Source: JBEKTY01 sp049515555 (GTDB lineage Bacteria; Planctomycetota; Planctomycetia; Pirellulales; Thermoguttaceae). Taken from it: 18,948 nucleotides of DNA. Numbering within the stretch: the stretch's first letter is position 1; every line of letters begins with the position of its first letter. The notes below the pieces were generated by a model that worked only from the letters and a program-made list of their open reading frames with translations, did not search any database and was not told the DNA's origin. The DNA lies in NCBI GenBank assembly GCA_049515555.1, contig JBEKTY010000157.1:1-18948 (forward strand). The letters are read 5' to 3'. Positions 1-5,846 of this stretch are shown piece after piece. The translations under genes were made by a program, and so were the position numbers.

Positions 1-40
1 GATACGTTCTCCTGGCTCTCATGGGGATGACCTCCTGTAC

Positions 41-77
41 GTGGTTCAGCGGTATCCAATACCGCTAATGTAACCAC
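41..77 (+). terminator. Hairpin followed by TTTT, possible terminator of an upstream gene
   Basis: AGCGGTAT (48-55) and ATACCGCT (59-66) form a perfect 8-bp stem with a CCA loop. GTGGTT (41-46) and AACCAC (72-77) add an outer 6-bp stem. A short T run (78-81) follows directly. This matches a Rho-independent terminator for a gene ending left of the window, although the T run is short and is itself part of the next inverted repeat. The assignment is inferred from structure only. Confidence 0.45.
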
Positions 78-137
78 TTTTGAGGCATCCCCTCTTTCCT
101 ATCTATAGCCAACTTTGGGAGAGGGGCTGCCTCAAAA
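78..137. repeat. 18-bp imperfect inverted repeat
   Basis: The left arm 78-95 (TTTTGAGGCATCCCCTCT) and the right arm 120-137 (AGAGGGGCTGCCTCAAAA) are reverse complements at 17 of 18 positions, around a 24-nt spacer. The pattern could be a bidirectional terminator (T-rich one side, A-rich the other) or a tiny palindromic element. There is no open reading frame or transposase inside. Confidence 0.6.
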
Positions 138-140
138 ACT

Positions 141-177
141 CCCCTCGCCCTTTGGGAGAGGGGCCGGGGGTGAGGGC
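141..177 (+). repeat. Dispersed palindromic repeat, copy 1
   Basis: CCCCTCGCCC (141-150) pairs with GGGAGAGGGG (154-163) across a TTT loop with one mismatch. A GGTGAGGGC tail (169-177) follows. The same body plus tail recurs inverted at 223-256 and directly at 17158-17191, so this is a dispersed intergenic repeat family. Comparable CCCTCTCCC/GGGTGAGGGC repeats are common between genes in several GC-rich bacterial genomes (general recollection, not a search). Confidence 0.65.
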
Positions 178-222
178 CTTGTCGGGCCACAATCGCACAT
201 AATGACCACTTGCTCGCGGCCT

Positions 223-256
223 GCCCTCACCCTACCCTCTCCCGGAGGGAGAGGGG
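223..256 (-). repeat. Dispersed palindromic repeat, copy 2 (inverted)
   Basis: CCCTCTCCC (235-243) and GGGAGAGGG (247-255) form a perfect 9-bp hairpin with loop GGA. GCCCTCACCCTA (223-234) is the reverse-complemented tail. This copy is inverted relative to copy 1, so 141-256 as a whole could also fold on itself into a long imperfect stem. Confidence 0.65.
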
Positions 257-287
257 ACTTGGGAACTCCATGAAGGCACTCGTTGCT

Positions 288-320
288 CACTCCCCCAGCC
301 TCTCTTGCCGCTGGAGAGTG
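288..320. repeat. Bulged inverted repeat upstream of the esterase gene
   Basis: CACTC (288-292) and CCAGC (295-299) pair with GAGTG (316-320) and GCTGG (310-314). There are small bulges (CC against A) and a 10-nt loop. It lies 67 bp before the ATG of the hydrolase. It could be a leader hairpin or an operator, and no function can be read directly. Confidence 0.35.
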
Positions 321-387
321 ATTAGGTCATGCTAAACGCGCTGCGACCCTCAGAAAAAGCGCCGCCGCTTCCCACAGGAGCCCAGCC

Positions 388-1452
388 ATGACCGAGAAAT
401 CCCGGGCCGAATCGGAGCAAGAGAACATCGAGCGGCGTGCTTTCTTAGCCCGCTCGGCGGCCGTAGCCGCGATCGTCACCGGGGCTGAGCTATCGCCCCG
501 ACCGGCCCAATCGGCGGAGCAGGCCCCCGCGGCAGGATTTCGGGAGAAGCTGCTTCAGTGCCTGGGCGGGCCGTGGCCTGAGCCCTGCGACTTGCGGCCC
601 GTCCTGCGCCAGACCATCCGCAAGGACGGCTACCGCATCGAGTCGGTCACATACGAGGCCGAGCCCGGCGACCCGATCCCGGCCTACCTGCTGATCCCCG
701 CCGGCGTCGACGCCCGCCACCCGGCGCCGGCCGTGGCGGTCTGGCACCAGCACAACGGCCAGTGGCAACTGGGCAAGGTCGAGCCGGCCGGCCTGGCGGG
801 CATGCCCATGCACCACACCGGCGTGACGCTGGTCAAGGAAGGTTACGTCGTGCTGTGTCCCGATGCCCTCTGCTTCGGCGAGCGCCAACACCAGAAACTC
901 AAGGGCGGCGACTACGAGCGCTTCGAGTTTCTGCGTTACGTTGTCGCCGGCAAGTGCATGGCCTGGAAGAATATCCTGGATATGCGCCGGGCGATCGACT
1001 ACTTGTGCTCCCGCCCGGAAGTGCAACGCGACCGCCTCGGCTGTTACGGCCATTCCATGGGCTCGACCTTCACCTGGTTGGTGGGCCCCTGGGAGCCGCG
1101 GCTCAAATGCCTGGTCGGCAACTGCTGCCTGCCCACCTACAAGGCCATTCATCGCACGCATATCCTGCACTGCTTCCCGAACTTCATCCCCGGCCTGTAC
1201 GCGCATGGCGATACCCCGGACATCGCGGCCCTTATCGCCCCGCGTGCCCTGCACCTGAACTTCGGCCAGACCGACGACGGCAGCCCCATCCAGGAGGTCC
1301 GTGAAGGCGTCCAGACGATCGCCCGGGCGTACCAGGCGGCCGGAGCCGGCGACCAGTTCAGCTCATTCATCGAGGCCGGCGCCGGCCATGTCCTTTCCAG
1401 CCAGATGTGGAAGCTGGCCCGCGATTGCTTCCAAAAGCACCTTCGCGCGTAA
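388..1452 (+). CDS. Tat-exported alpha/beta hydrolase (dienelactone hydrolase / acetyl xylan esterase-like)
   Basis: This 354-aa protein is probably a secreted esterase. The N-terminus carries a twin-arginine-type signal: ERRAFLARSAAVAAIVTGA at about residues 16-34, then a short Pro/Ala linker. The rest is one alpha/beta hydrolase domain. The nucleophile elbow is GCYGHSMGS with Ser223; the likely acid is Asp296 or Asp297 in FGQTDDGSP, and the likely base is His334 in EAGAGHVL. ACLIPA-like strands (AYLLIPAG, AVAVWHQHNG) resemble the planctomycete esterases usually annotated as dienelactone hydrolase or acetyl xylan esterase. The start is supported by AGGAG at 376-380, spaced 7 nt. The next gene begins 17 nt downstream. 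The presence of an exported esterase a few kb from three glycoside hydrolases suggests deacylation of plant or algal polysaccharide, which is inference. The substrate cannot be told from sequence. Confidence 0.85.
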   Translation: MTEKSRAESEQENIERRAFLARSAAVAAIVTGAELSPRPAQSAEQAPAAGFREKLLQCLGGPWPEPCDLRPVLRQTIRKDGYRIESVTYEAEPGDPIPAYLLIPAGVDARHPAPAVAVWHQHNGQWQLGKVEPAGLAGMPMHHTGVTLVKEGYVVLCPDALCFGERQHQKLKGGDYERFEFLRYVVAGKCMAWKNILDMRRAIDYLCSRPEVQRDRLGCYGHSMGSTFTWLVGPWEPRLKCLVGNCCLPTYKAIHRTHILHCFPNFIPGLYAHGDTPDIAALIAPRALHLNFGQTDDGSPIQEVREGVQTIARAYQAAGAGDQFSSFIEAGAGHVLSSQMWKLARDCFQKHLRA

Positions 1453-1469
1453 TATGATATTATGATGCA

Positions 1470-2129
1470 ATGAGGCTTTTCGGCTACCGCCGCCCCCTCC
1501 TTAAGAACCTGCCGGGCGTCTCGGTCTTGTTGCTGCTGGTGCTGGCGATCTGTGCGCTGCTGCCCAGCCTTTCCCGGCGCTTTCCGCTGGATGTCTTCAT
1601 TTATGAGTCGCTGCTGGCCTTCTGCGGCGCCGCCATTCTTCTCTACATCGGGCACCTGGTCGTTCTCGGTTGGCTGGTAGACCTTCTTACGAAAATAGAA
1701 GAGCTCCTTGCCGATATCGGCATGCCGAAAATCAAGGCCCGGCCCGCCCCGCTGGAGTACGAACAAGTTGGCGAGATAATCGTCGTCACTTTGCGCGACA
1801 ACATCGTCACCATTCGGCAGTGTCAGACGGTCGAGCGGCAACTGAAACACCTGATCGCCGGGCATCACTGCGATTTCATTCTCGATTTTCTCTATGCCCA
1901 GCGAATCTCGACAAGTTTCCACGCGGCGATGGTCCACGTTATGAAAGCGGCACGCCGGGAGGCAGCCAGGCTTGGCAAACCATATCGGCCCGTGGCGTTG
2001 TCTCACGGGGCCGCATTCAGAGTGTTTGACGACCGGCAGCGTGCGGTCGCAGAAATGTCCCGGCACGACGGCCACGGCTGGGTTGTCCTCTCGTCAGTCC
2101 CCGTCGGCACCCGGGCGGTGTTCGACTAA
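1470..2129 (+). CDS. Membrane-anchored STAS-like domain protein
   Basis: This 219-aa protein has two hydrophobic helices (about residues 15-34 and 46-73) and then a cytoplasmic-type alpha/beta domain (about 95-200). That domain reads like a STAS (anti-sigma-factor antagonist) fold: strand EIIVVTLRDN, helix, strand CDFILDFLYAQRIS, then a helix starting TSFHAAMVHVMKAARREAARLGK. STAS domains bind partner kinases or anti-sigma factors, often controlled by phosphorylation of a Ser/Thr after the second strand; Ser/Thr residues are present there (RISTSF). Soluble STAS proteins are usually 100-120 aa, so the helical anchor is an addition. No good Shine-Dalgarno precedes the ATG. The sequence before it is AT-rich (AATATGATATTATGATGCA), so a near-leaderless transcript is possible. 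It sits 17 nt after the esterase and 24 nt before the HEAT gene, suggesting co-transcription. Confidence 0.6.
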   Translation: MRLFGYRRPLLKNLPGVSVLLLLVLAICALLPSLSRRFPLDVFIYESLLAFCGAAILLYIGHLVVLGWLVDLLTKIEELLADIGMPKIKARPAPLEYEQVGEIIVVTLRDNIVTIRQCQTVERQLKHLIAGHHCDFILDFLYAQRISTSFHAAMVHVMKAARREAARLGKPYRPVALSHGAAFRVFDDRQRAVAEMSRHDGHGWVVLSSVPVGTRAVFD

Positions 2130-2153
2130 ACGGCGAAATGGGAGGTACGAACG

Positions 2154-4496
2154 ATGAGACCGTTCTGTCTGCTGCTGAACGTCAGTCTTGCCGCAGTGTG
2201 CCTCGGGGCCGAGCCAGCCCGTTCCCCGAAGCCGCAAGACAAGGAACCCGTTTACGAGGGGAAAACGCTCGGCCAGTGGGTGATCCAGGCGAAGGACACG
2301 GACCCGGGAAAGAGAACCGCGGCAGCGAAGGCATTGGGAAAGATTGGCTCGGGAGCCGTCCCAGCGCTGACCGAATTACTAAAGGACAAGAAAAGCAACG
2401 TTCGCCGGGCCGCCACCTCGGCGCTTTGGTGGGTAGCTGTCACGCAGGAAGGCCCCGAATCGAGAGCGGCTATCCTGCCCCTGGTTGATCTGCTCAAGAG
2501 CGGAGACGACAGCGTTCGCTGGCGTGCCACCTGGGTCCTGCGGTCCATCGGTCCCAAGGCGAAGATGGCCGTTCCGGCCATCGCCGAATTACTCAAGGCC
2601 AGAGAGGACAAGGTTCGCATTGCCGCCGCCGGGGCTCTGGAGGGGATAGGCCCCGGGGCGAAGACGGCTATCCCGGCCCTCACCGAGCTACTAAAGGACA
2701 AAGACCATAACGTTCGCGGGGCTGCCGCCGCGGCCCTGGCGCGGATAGGTCCCGTAGCGAAGACGGCGATTCCGGTCCTAACCGAACTACTCAAGGACAA
2801 GGATTATTATGTTCGTGAGGCTGCCGCTGGGGCCCTGGCGTGGGTAGGTCCCGAGGCAAGAACGGCTATCCCAGTCCTCACCGAATTACTGAGCGACAAA
2901 GAAGGGGACGTTTACCTTGCTGCTGCCCGGACTCTTGGGAGAATCGGCCCCGAGGCGAAGGTGGCTATCCCCGCCCTCACCGAGTTGCTCAAGGGTAAGG
3001 ACCGCAAGGTTGGCGAGGCGGCCGCCCGCGCGTTTGGGGGCATTGGTCTGCCAGCCATACCGGCCCTCATGGAGGCGCTAAAGCACGAGGATGCGAATGT
3101 GCGCAGCGACGCCGCCACGGCGCTGGGGTGGATTGGTCCCGAAGCGAAAGCGGCCGTGCCGGTCCTGGCCGGACTGCTCAAGGACAAGGACTCCGGCGTC
3201 GTCGGGGCTGCCGCCTGCGCCCTGGGGCGGATGGGTCCCGAGGCGAGAACGACCATCCCGGCCATCGCGGGATTGCTCCGGCACAAACACGCTGATGTTC
3301 GCATTGATGCCGCCGGGGCCTTGGACGGGATCGGTCCCGAGGCCAAGGCAGCCGTACCGGCCATCATCGGGATGCTTGGGGACAAGGACGGAGGTGTTCG
3401 CAGTTCCGCCGCGCGGGCCCTACAAGTAATAGGTCCCGAGGCGAAGGCAGCCGTCCCGGCCCTCACGGAATTGCTGAATGACAAAGACGACGAAGTTCGC
3501 CAAGCTGCCGCCTATGCCCTGGGGGGAATCGGGCCCGAGGCGGGAGCGGCCGTCCCCGCAGTGGCTGGATTGCTCAAGGACAAAGACGACGGCGTTCGCG
3601 ATTCTGCCTGGGTGGCCTTGGGGCAGATGGGTCCGGCAGCGGTCCCGTTTCTCACCAAGTTGCTCAGGGAGAAGGAGAGCACGGTTCGCAGTGCCGCCGC
3701 CGATACTCTGGGGCAGATCGGCTCCGAAGCGAAAGTGGCCATCCCGGCCCTCACGGAATTACTCAAGGACAAAGACGCGGAGGTTCGCTGGGCTGCCGCC
3801 CGGGCCCTGGGGGCGATGGGCTCCGAGGCGAGAACCGCCCTCCCATCTCTCATCGAGTTGCTCACCGACGAGGGGCGCAACATTCGCGGTGCTGCCGCCC
3901 AGACGCTCGGGGGAATCGGTCCCGAGGCGAAGGCGGCTGTCCCGGCCCTCACTGGATTGCTCAGAGACGAGCACAGCGACGTTCGCATGTACGCTGCCTG
4001 GGCCCTGGGGAATATAGGTCCCGACGCGAAAGCGGCCGTTGCGGCCATCGGTGAATTACTTGGGAACGAGGAAACTCGCTGCGCCGCCGCATGGGCCCTG
4101 GGGAGAATCGGTCCCGAGGCGAAATCCGCCACGGCCGCCCTCAGCGGGTTGCTCAACGACGAAGACACAGAAGTTCGTATCTACGCCGCCTGGGCCCTGG
4201 TCAGAACAGGTTCTGAGGCGAAGACGCCAATCCTGGTCCTAGCAAACTCTCTCAATGCCGAGGATCGGGCATCCCGCCTTGCTGCTGCCCGGGCCCTGGG
4301 GGATATTGGTTCCGAGGCGAAGGCGGCTGTCCCGGCCATCACGGAACTGTTGCACGATTCTGATGCGGAGGTCCGCGCGGCGGCGGCCCAAGCCCTTGAG
4401 AATATCAAGAATGGAAAAAAGCCGGGCGGAAGCCTGGAGCGGAAGCCCCCGCCGCCTGCAACGCTTCCGTTCTCGGTGCGAGGAGGCTTCATGTGA
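2154..4496 (+). CDS. Secreted HEAT-repeat protein
   Basis: This 780-aa protein has a short signal peptide (MRPFCLLLNVSLAAVCLG) and then about 22 HEAT-type helical units from roughly residue 38 to 755. Each unit runs about 37 residues in the pattern GPEAKxAVPALTELLKDKD-xxVRxAAAxALGxI. A few units are shorter (near GLPAIPALMEALKHED, GPAAVPFLTKLL and GNEETRCAAA). Such solenoids are protein-binding scaffolds and have no catalytic residues, so its role is probably to hold other proteins in the periplasm. Secreted HEAT proteins are abundant in planctomycetes (established family knowledge); this one's partner is unknown. The start is set by GGAGG at 2141-2145, 8 nt before ATG. The stop TGA overlaps the GTG start of the next gene, so the two are probably translationally coupled. 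Confidence 0.85.
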   Translation: MRPFCLLLNVSLAAVCLGAEPARSPKPQDKEPVYEGKTLGQWVIQAKDTDPGKRTAAAKALGKIGSGAVPALTELLKDKKSNVRRAATSALWWVAVTQEGPESRAAILPLVDLLKSGDDSVRWRATWVLRSIGPKAKMAVPAIAELLKAREDKVRIAAAGALEGIGPGAKTAIPALTELLKDKDHNVRGAAAAALARIGPVAKTAIPVLTELLKDKDYYVREAAAGALAWVGPEARTAIPVLTELLSDKEGDVYLAAARTLGRIGPEAKVAIPALTELLKGKDRKVGEAAARAFGGIGLPAIPALMEALKHEDANVRSDAATALGWIGPEAKAAVPVLAGLLKDKDSGVVGAAACALGRMGPEARTTIPAIAGLLRHKHADVRIDAAGALDGIGPEAKAAVPAIIGMLGDKDGGVRSSAARALQVIGPEAKAAVPALTELLNDKDDEVRQAAAYALGGIGPEAGAAVPAVAGLLKDKDDGVRDSAWVALGQMGPAAVPFLTKLLREKESTVRSAAADTLGQIGSEAKVAIPALTELLKDKDAEVRWAAARALGAMGSEARTALPSLIELLTDEGRNIRGAAAQTLGGIGPEAKAAVPALTGLLRDEHSDVRMYAAWALGNIGPDAKAAVAAIGELLGNEETRCAAAWALGRIGPEAKSATAALSGLLNDEDTEVRIYAAWALVRTGSEAKTPILVLANSLNAEDRASRLAAARALGDIGSEAKAAVPAITELLHDSDAEVRAAAAQALENIKNGKKPGGSLERKPPPPATLPFSVRGGFM
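2265..4410 (+). repeat. In-gene tandem repeat of about 111 bp (HEAT units)
   Basis: The coding DNA repeats with a period of about 111 bp. Stretches such as GGTCCCGAGGCGAAGGCAGC and CCGGCCCTCAC...GAATTACTCAAGGACAA recur with few changes from unit to unit. Similarity is visible at the nucleotide level, not only in the protein, which points to expansion by duplication or to continuing recombination between units. Confidence 0.8.
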
Positions 4497-4969
4497 GTGC
4501 CGCTTCAACCACTACACTGGGGCCAGCTATGTCAGACAGCCTTGAGTCCATCAGGCATCATTTCGAGAATGACCCCTTCGCGGTCTCTTGCAGCATGAAG
4601 CTTATCGAGCTGCGGCCGGGCTTCGCCAAGACCTGCCTGGCCATCGAGGACCGGCACTTGAACAACGTGGGCCTGGTGCACGGCGGGGCCATCTTTACGT
4701 TGGCCGCCTTCGCCTTCGGGGCGGCGGCCAAGACCGGCGGCCGGGTGGCGGTGGGCGTCAGTACAAACCTCTCCTTCCTGAAGCCGGCCCGATCCGGCAC
4801 GTTGTTCGCCGAGGCCACCGAGATCTCCCGCAGCCGGAAGTTATCGGTCTGCACCGTGCGCGTGACCGACGACGCCGGGGAGTTGGTGGCCCTGTTCCAG
4901 GGGACCGCCTACATCAAGGACGAGCCGTTTCCGCCGCGGGGTACTACCGGGACTTCTTCTTGCCCCTGA
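4493..4969 (+). CDS. PaaI-type hotdog thioesterase, catalytic Asp replaced
   Basis: This 158-aa single hotdog-fold protein resembles the PaaI/acyl-CoA thioesterase family, which hydrolyses acyl-CoA in the cytoplasm. Visible family features are RHLNNVGLVHGGAIFTLA (His63-Gly-Gly opening the central helix), VGVSTNLSFLKPARSGTLFAEA and the closing strand VALFQGTAYIK. In PaaI enzymes the helix normally reads HGGxxFxLAD, with the Asp as general base or nucleophile. Here that position is Ala72 (codon GCC at 4706-4708), one base from GAC. Activity may therefore be lost or altered. Start choice: GTG at 4493 has a perfect AGGAGG (4481-4486) spaced 6 nt and overlaps the HEAT stop (GTGA). ATG at 4529 (MSDSLESI) is an alternative with a more typical family N-terminus but a weaker ribosome site. 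The 3' end overlaps the convergent gene by 26 bp. Confidence 0.8.
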   Translation: MSAASTTTLGPAMSDSLESIRHHFENDPFAVSCSMKLIELRPGFAKTCLAIEDRHLNNVGLVHGGAIFTLAAFAFGAAAKTGGRVAVGVSTNLSFLKPARSGTLFAEATEISRSRKLSVCTVRVTDDAGELVALFQGTAYIKDEPFPPRGTTGTSSCP

Positions 4970-5255
4970 GCTTGGCCGCCAGCCACCAGGCGACGACGAA
5001 CAGCAGCGAGCCGAGGAAGGCTGCCAGCAGGTCCTCGAAGGTGACCTTGATCTCGCCCAGGCCCAGGTTGACGTGGACGAACTTGTGCACGAGCTTCAGG
5101 AGCAGGCCGCCGATCAAGGCCCCCACCATGCCTACGCCGAGGTTGGTCCAGCGGCCCAGCCCTTCCTTTTTGAGCGTCACCAGTCTGCCGGCCAGAGTGC
5201 CGGCCAAACTGCCCACGATCAACCAGACGATGAATTGGTCGATAGTCAGGTTCAT
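4944..5255 (-). CDS. GlsB/YeaQ/YmgE-type (transglycosylase-associated) membrane protein
   Basis: This 103-aa integral membrane protein has three to four hydrophobic segments: IVWLIVGSLAGTLAGRLV near residue 8, LGVGMVGALIGGLLLKLV near 40 and LLAAFLGSLLFVVAWWLA near 78. A KKEGLGRW loop lies between the first two and the tail is basic. Glycine-rich first and second helices with a short cytoplasmic loop are the signature of the GlsB/YeaQ/YmgE family, which is linked to envelope stress and has no known enzymatic activity. The ATG overlaps the stop of the XRE gene as TAATG, so translation is probably coupled. The end overlaps the convergent thioesterase gene by 26 bp, leaving no room for a separate terminator. 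Confidence 0.75.
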   Translation of the reverse strand: MNLTIDQFIVWLIVGSLAGTLAGRLVTLKKEGLGRWTNLGVGMVGALIGGLLLKLVHKFVHVNLGLGEIKVTFEDLLAAFLGSLLFVVAWWLAAKLRGKKKSR

Positions 5256-5692
5256 TACAGCATTTCCAGCTTCTTAATCGCTTCCCGCTTGCCGAGCTTT
5301 CGCACTGCGACCAGGGCGGCAAGCTGCTCGCTGCGGGGCCGCGAGTTGCCCGACTCCCAGTTGTAGATCGTCATGGGCGAAACGCCGACCAGCTTGGCGT
5401 AATCCTGCTGGCTGAGGCCCAGCCGCTGCCGCTGGGCGTGGACCGAGCGGGCCGAGAACCGGACCCCTTCCAATTCCTCTTCGCCCTGGGCCTGCGGCTG
5501 CCCTAGCCGCTTGCGCTCCTGGGCCTTCAGAAAGTCGACCTCCTTCTGCTGGGCCTGAACCTGCCGTTTCAACTTGGCGATGTCGCGGCGGTACTGGGCG
5601 ACGGCCTGTTTGGTCGAGGACGTGTTGGCCTTGATCTCTCGTTTCGCCAAGCGGCGGATTTCGTCCTTCAGGACGGCGGCGATATTGGGCAC
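5255..5692 (-). CDS. XRE-type HTH regulator with N-terminal coiled coil
   Basis: This 145-aa DNA-binding protein has a charged helix rich in Lys/Gln (about residues 33-62, a likely coiled coil), a Glu-rich linker, and a Cro/C1-type helix-turn-helix at about 85-125: RLGLSQQDYAKLVGVSPMTI then YNWESGNSRPR. It probably dimerises through the coiled coil and controls transcription; the first target to consider is its own operon. The start is GTG (5690-5692 read on the minus strand), preceded by AGGAG at 5701-5705, 8 nt away. It is followed by the GlsB/YeaQ-type gene with a one-base TAATG overlap. It diverges from the glycoside hydrolase gene at 5847, so it might also influence that promoter (inference). 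Small regulators of this layout are frequent in planctomycetes (general recollection). Confidence 0.8.
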   Translation of the reverse strand: MPNIAAVLKDEIRRLAKREIKANTSSTKQAVAQYRRDIAKLKRQVQAQQKEVDFLKAQERKRLGQPQAQGEEELEGVRFSARSVHAQRQRLGLSQQDYAKLVGVSPMTIYNWESGNSRPRSEQLAALVAVRKLGKREAIKKLEML

Positions 5693-5723
5693 GATGATTT
5701 CTCCTGTGAAAAAGGTTCAGGTC

Positions 5724-5752
5724 ATTATAATAAGACTAGGCAAGGCTTGCAA
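5724..5752 (-). promoter_or_regulatory. Sigma70-like promoter for the XRE-GlsB operon
   Basis: Read on the minus strand: -35 TTGCAA (5752-5747), a 17-nt spacer, and -10 TATAAT (5729-5724), the exact consensus -10. Transcription would begin near 5717, leaving a leader of about 25 nt that includes the AGGAG site of the regulator. Confidence 0.5.
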
Positions 5753-5783
5753 AGCCCCCGCCAGGCAGGAATCTCCCAAATTA

Positions 5784-5812
5784 TGGACAAACGCCCGTTG
5801 TTTGGTGATAAT
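5784..5812 (+). promoter_or_regulatory. Sigma70-like promoter for the GH20-like gene
   Basis: TGGACA (5784-5789), a 17-nt spacer and GATAAT (5807-5812) match the -35 and -10 consensus at five of six positions each. The predicted start is near 5819, 28 nt before the ATG, with AAGGAG (5835-5840) between. The -35 boxes of this promoter and the divergent one are about 32 bp apart, so a single bound regulator could affect both. Confidence 0.5.
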
Positions 5813-5846
5813 ACCCGTCGCACGAGTTCAACGCAAGGAGCATGTT

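Larger units (their letters stand above)
1..387. other. Gene-free leader packed with inverted repeats
   Basis: No credible coding region was found. The stretch holds, in order, a terminator-like hairpin (41-77), an 18-bp inverted repeat (78-137), two oppositely oriented copies of a GGGAGAGGG...GGTGAGGGC element (141-177 and 223-256) and a bulged inverted repeat (288-320). Only the last 12 bases before the gene at 388 look like a translation signal: AGGAG at 376-380, 7 nt ahead of the ATG. I found no convincing -35/-10 pair for the downstream gene. Confidence 0.7.

Noticed and set aside
78..137. Inverted repeat as ends of an insertion sequence
   Set aside because: The spacer is only 24 nt, with no transposase and no visible target-site duplication.
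1470..1480. Leaderless promoter (TATGAT at 1454-1459) for the STAS-like gene
   Set aside because: No -35 box at proper spacing could be found, and the short gap to the upstream gene favours co-transcription. Mentioned only as a possibility.
2265..4410. Regular repeats as a CRISPR array
   Set aside because: The period is about 111 bp, in frame throughout, and encodes HEAT helices. There are no short repeats with unique spacers and no cas genes.
5574..5846. Upstream extension of the GH20-like gene
   Set aside because: It overlaps the divergent regulator gene and the promoters. The signal peptide and AAGGAG site define ATG 5847.
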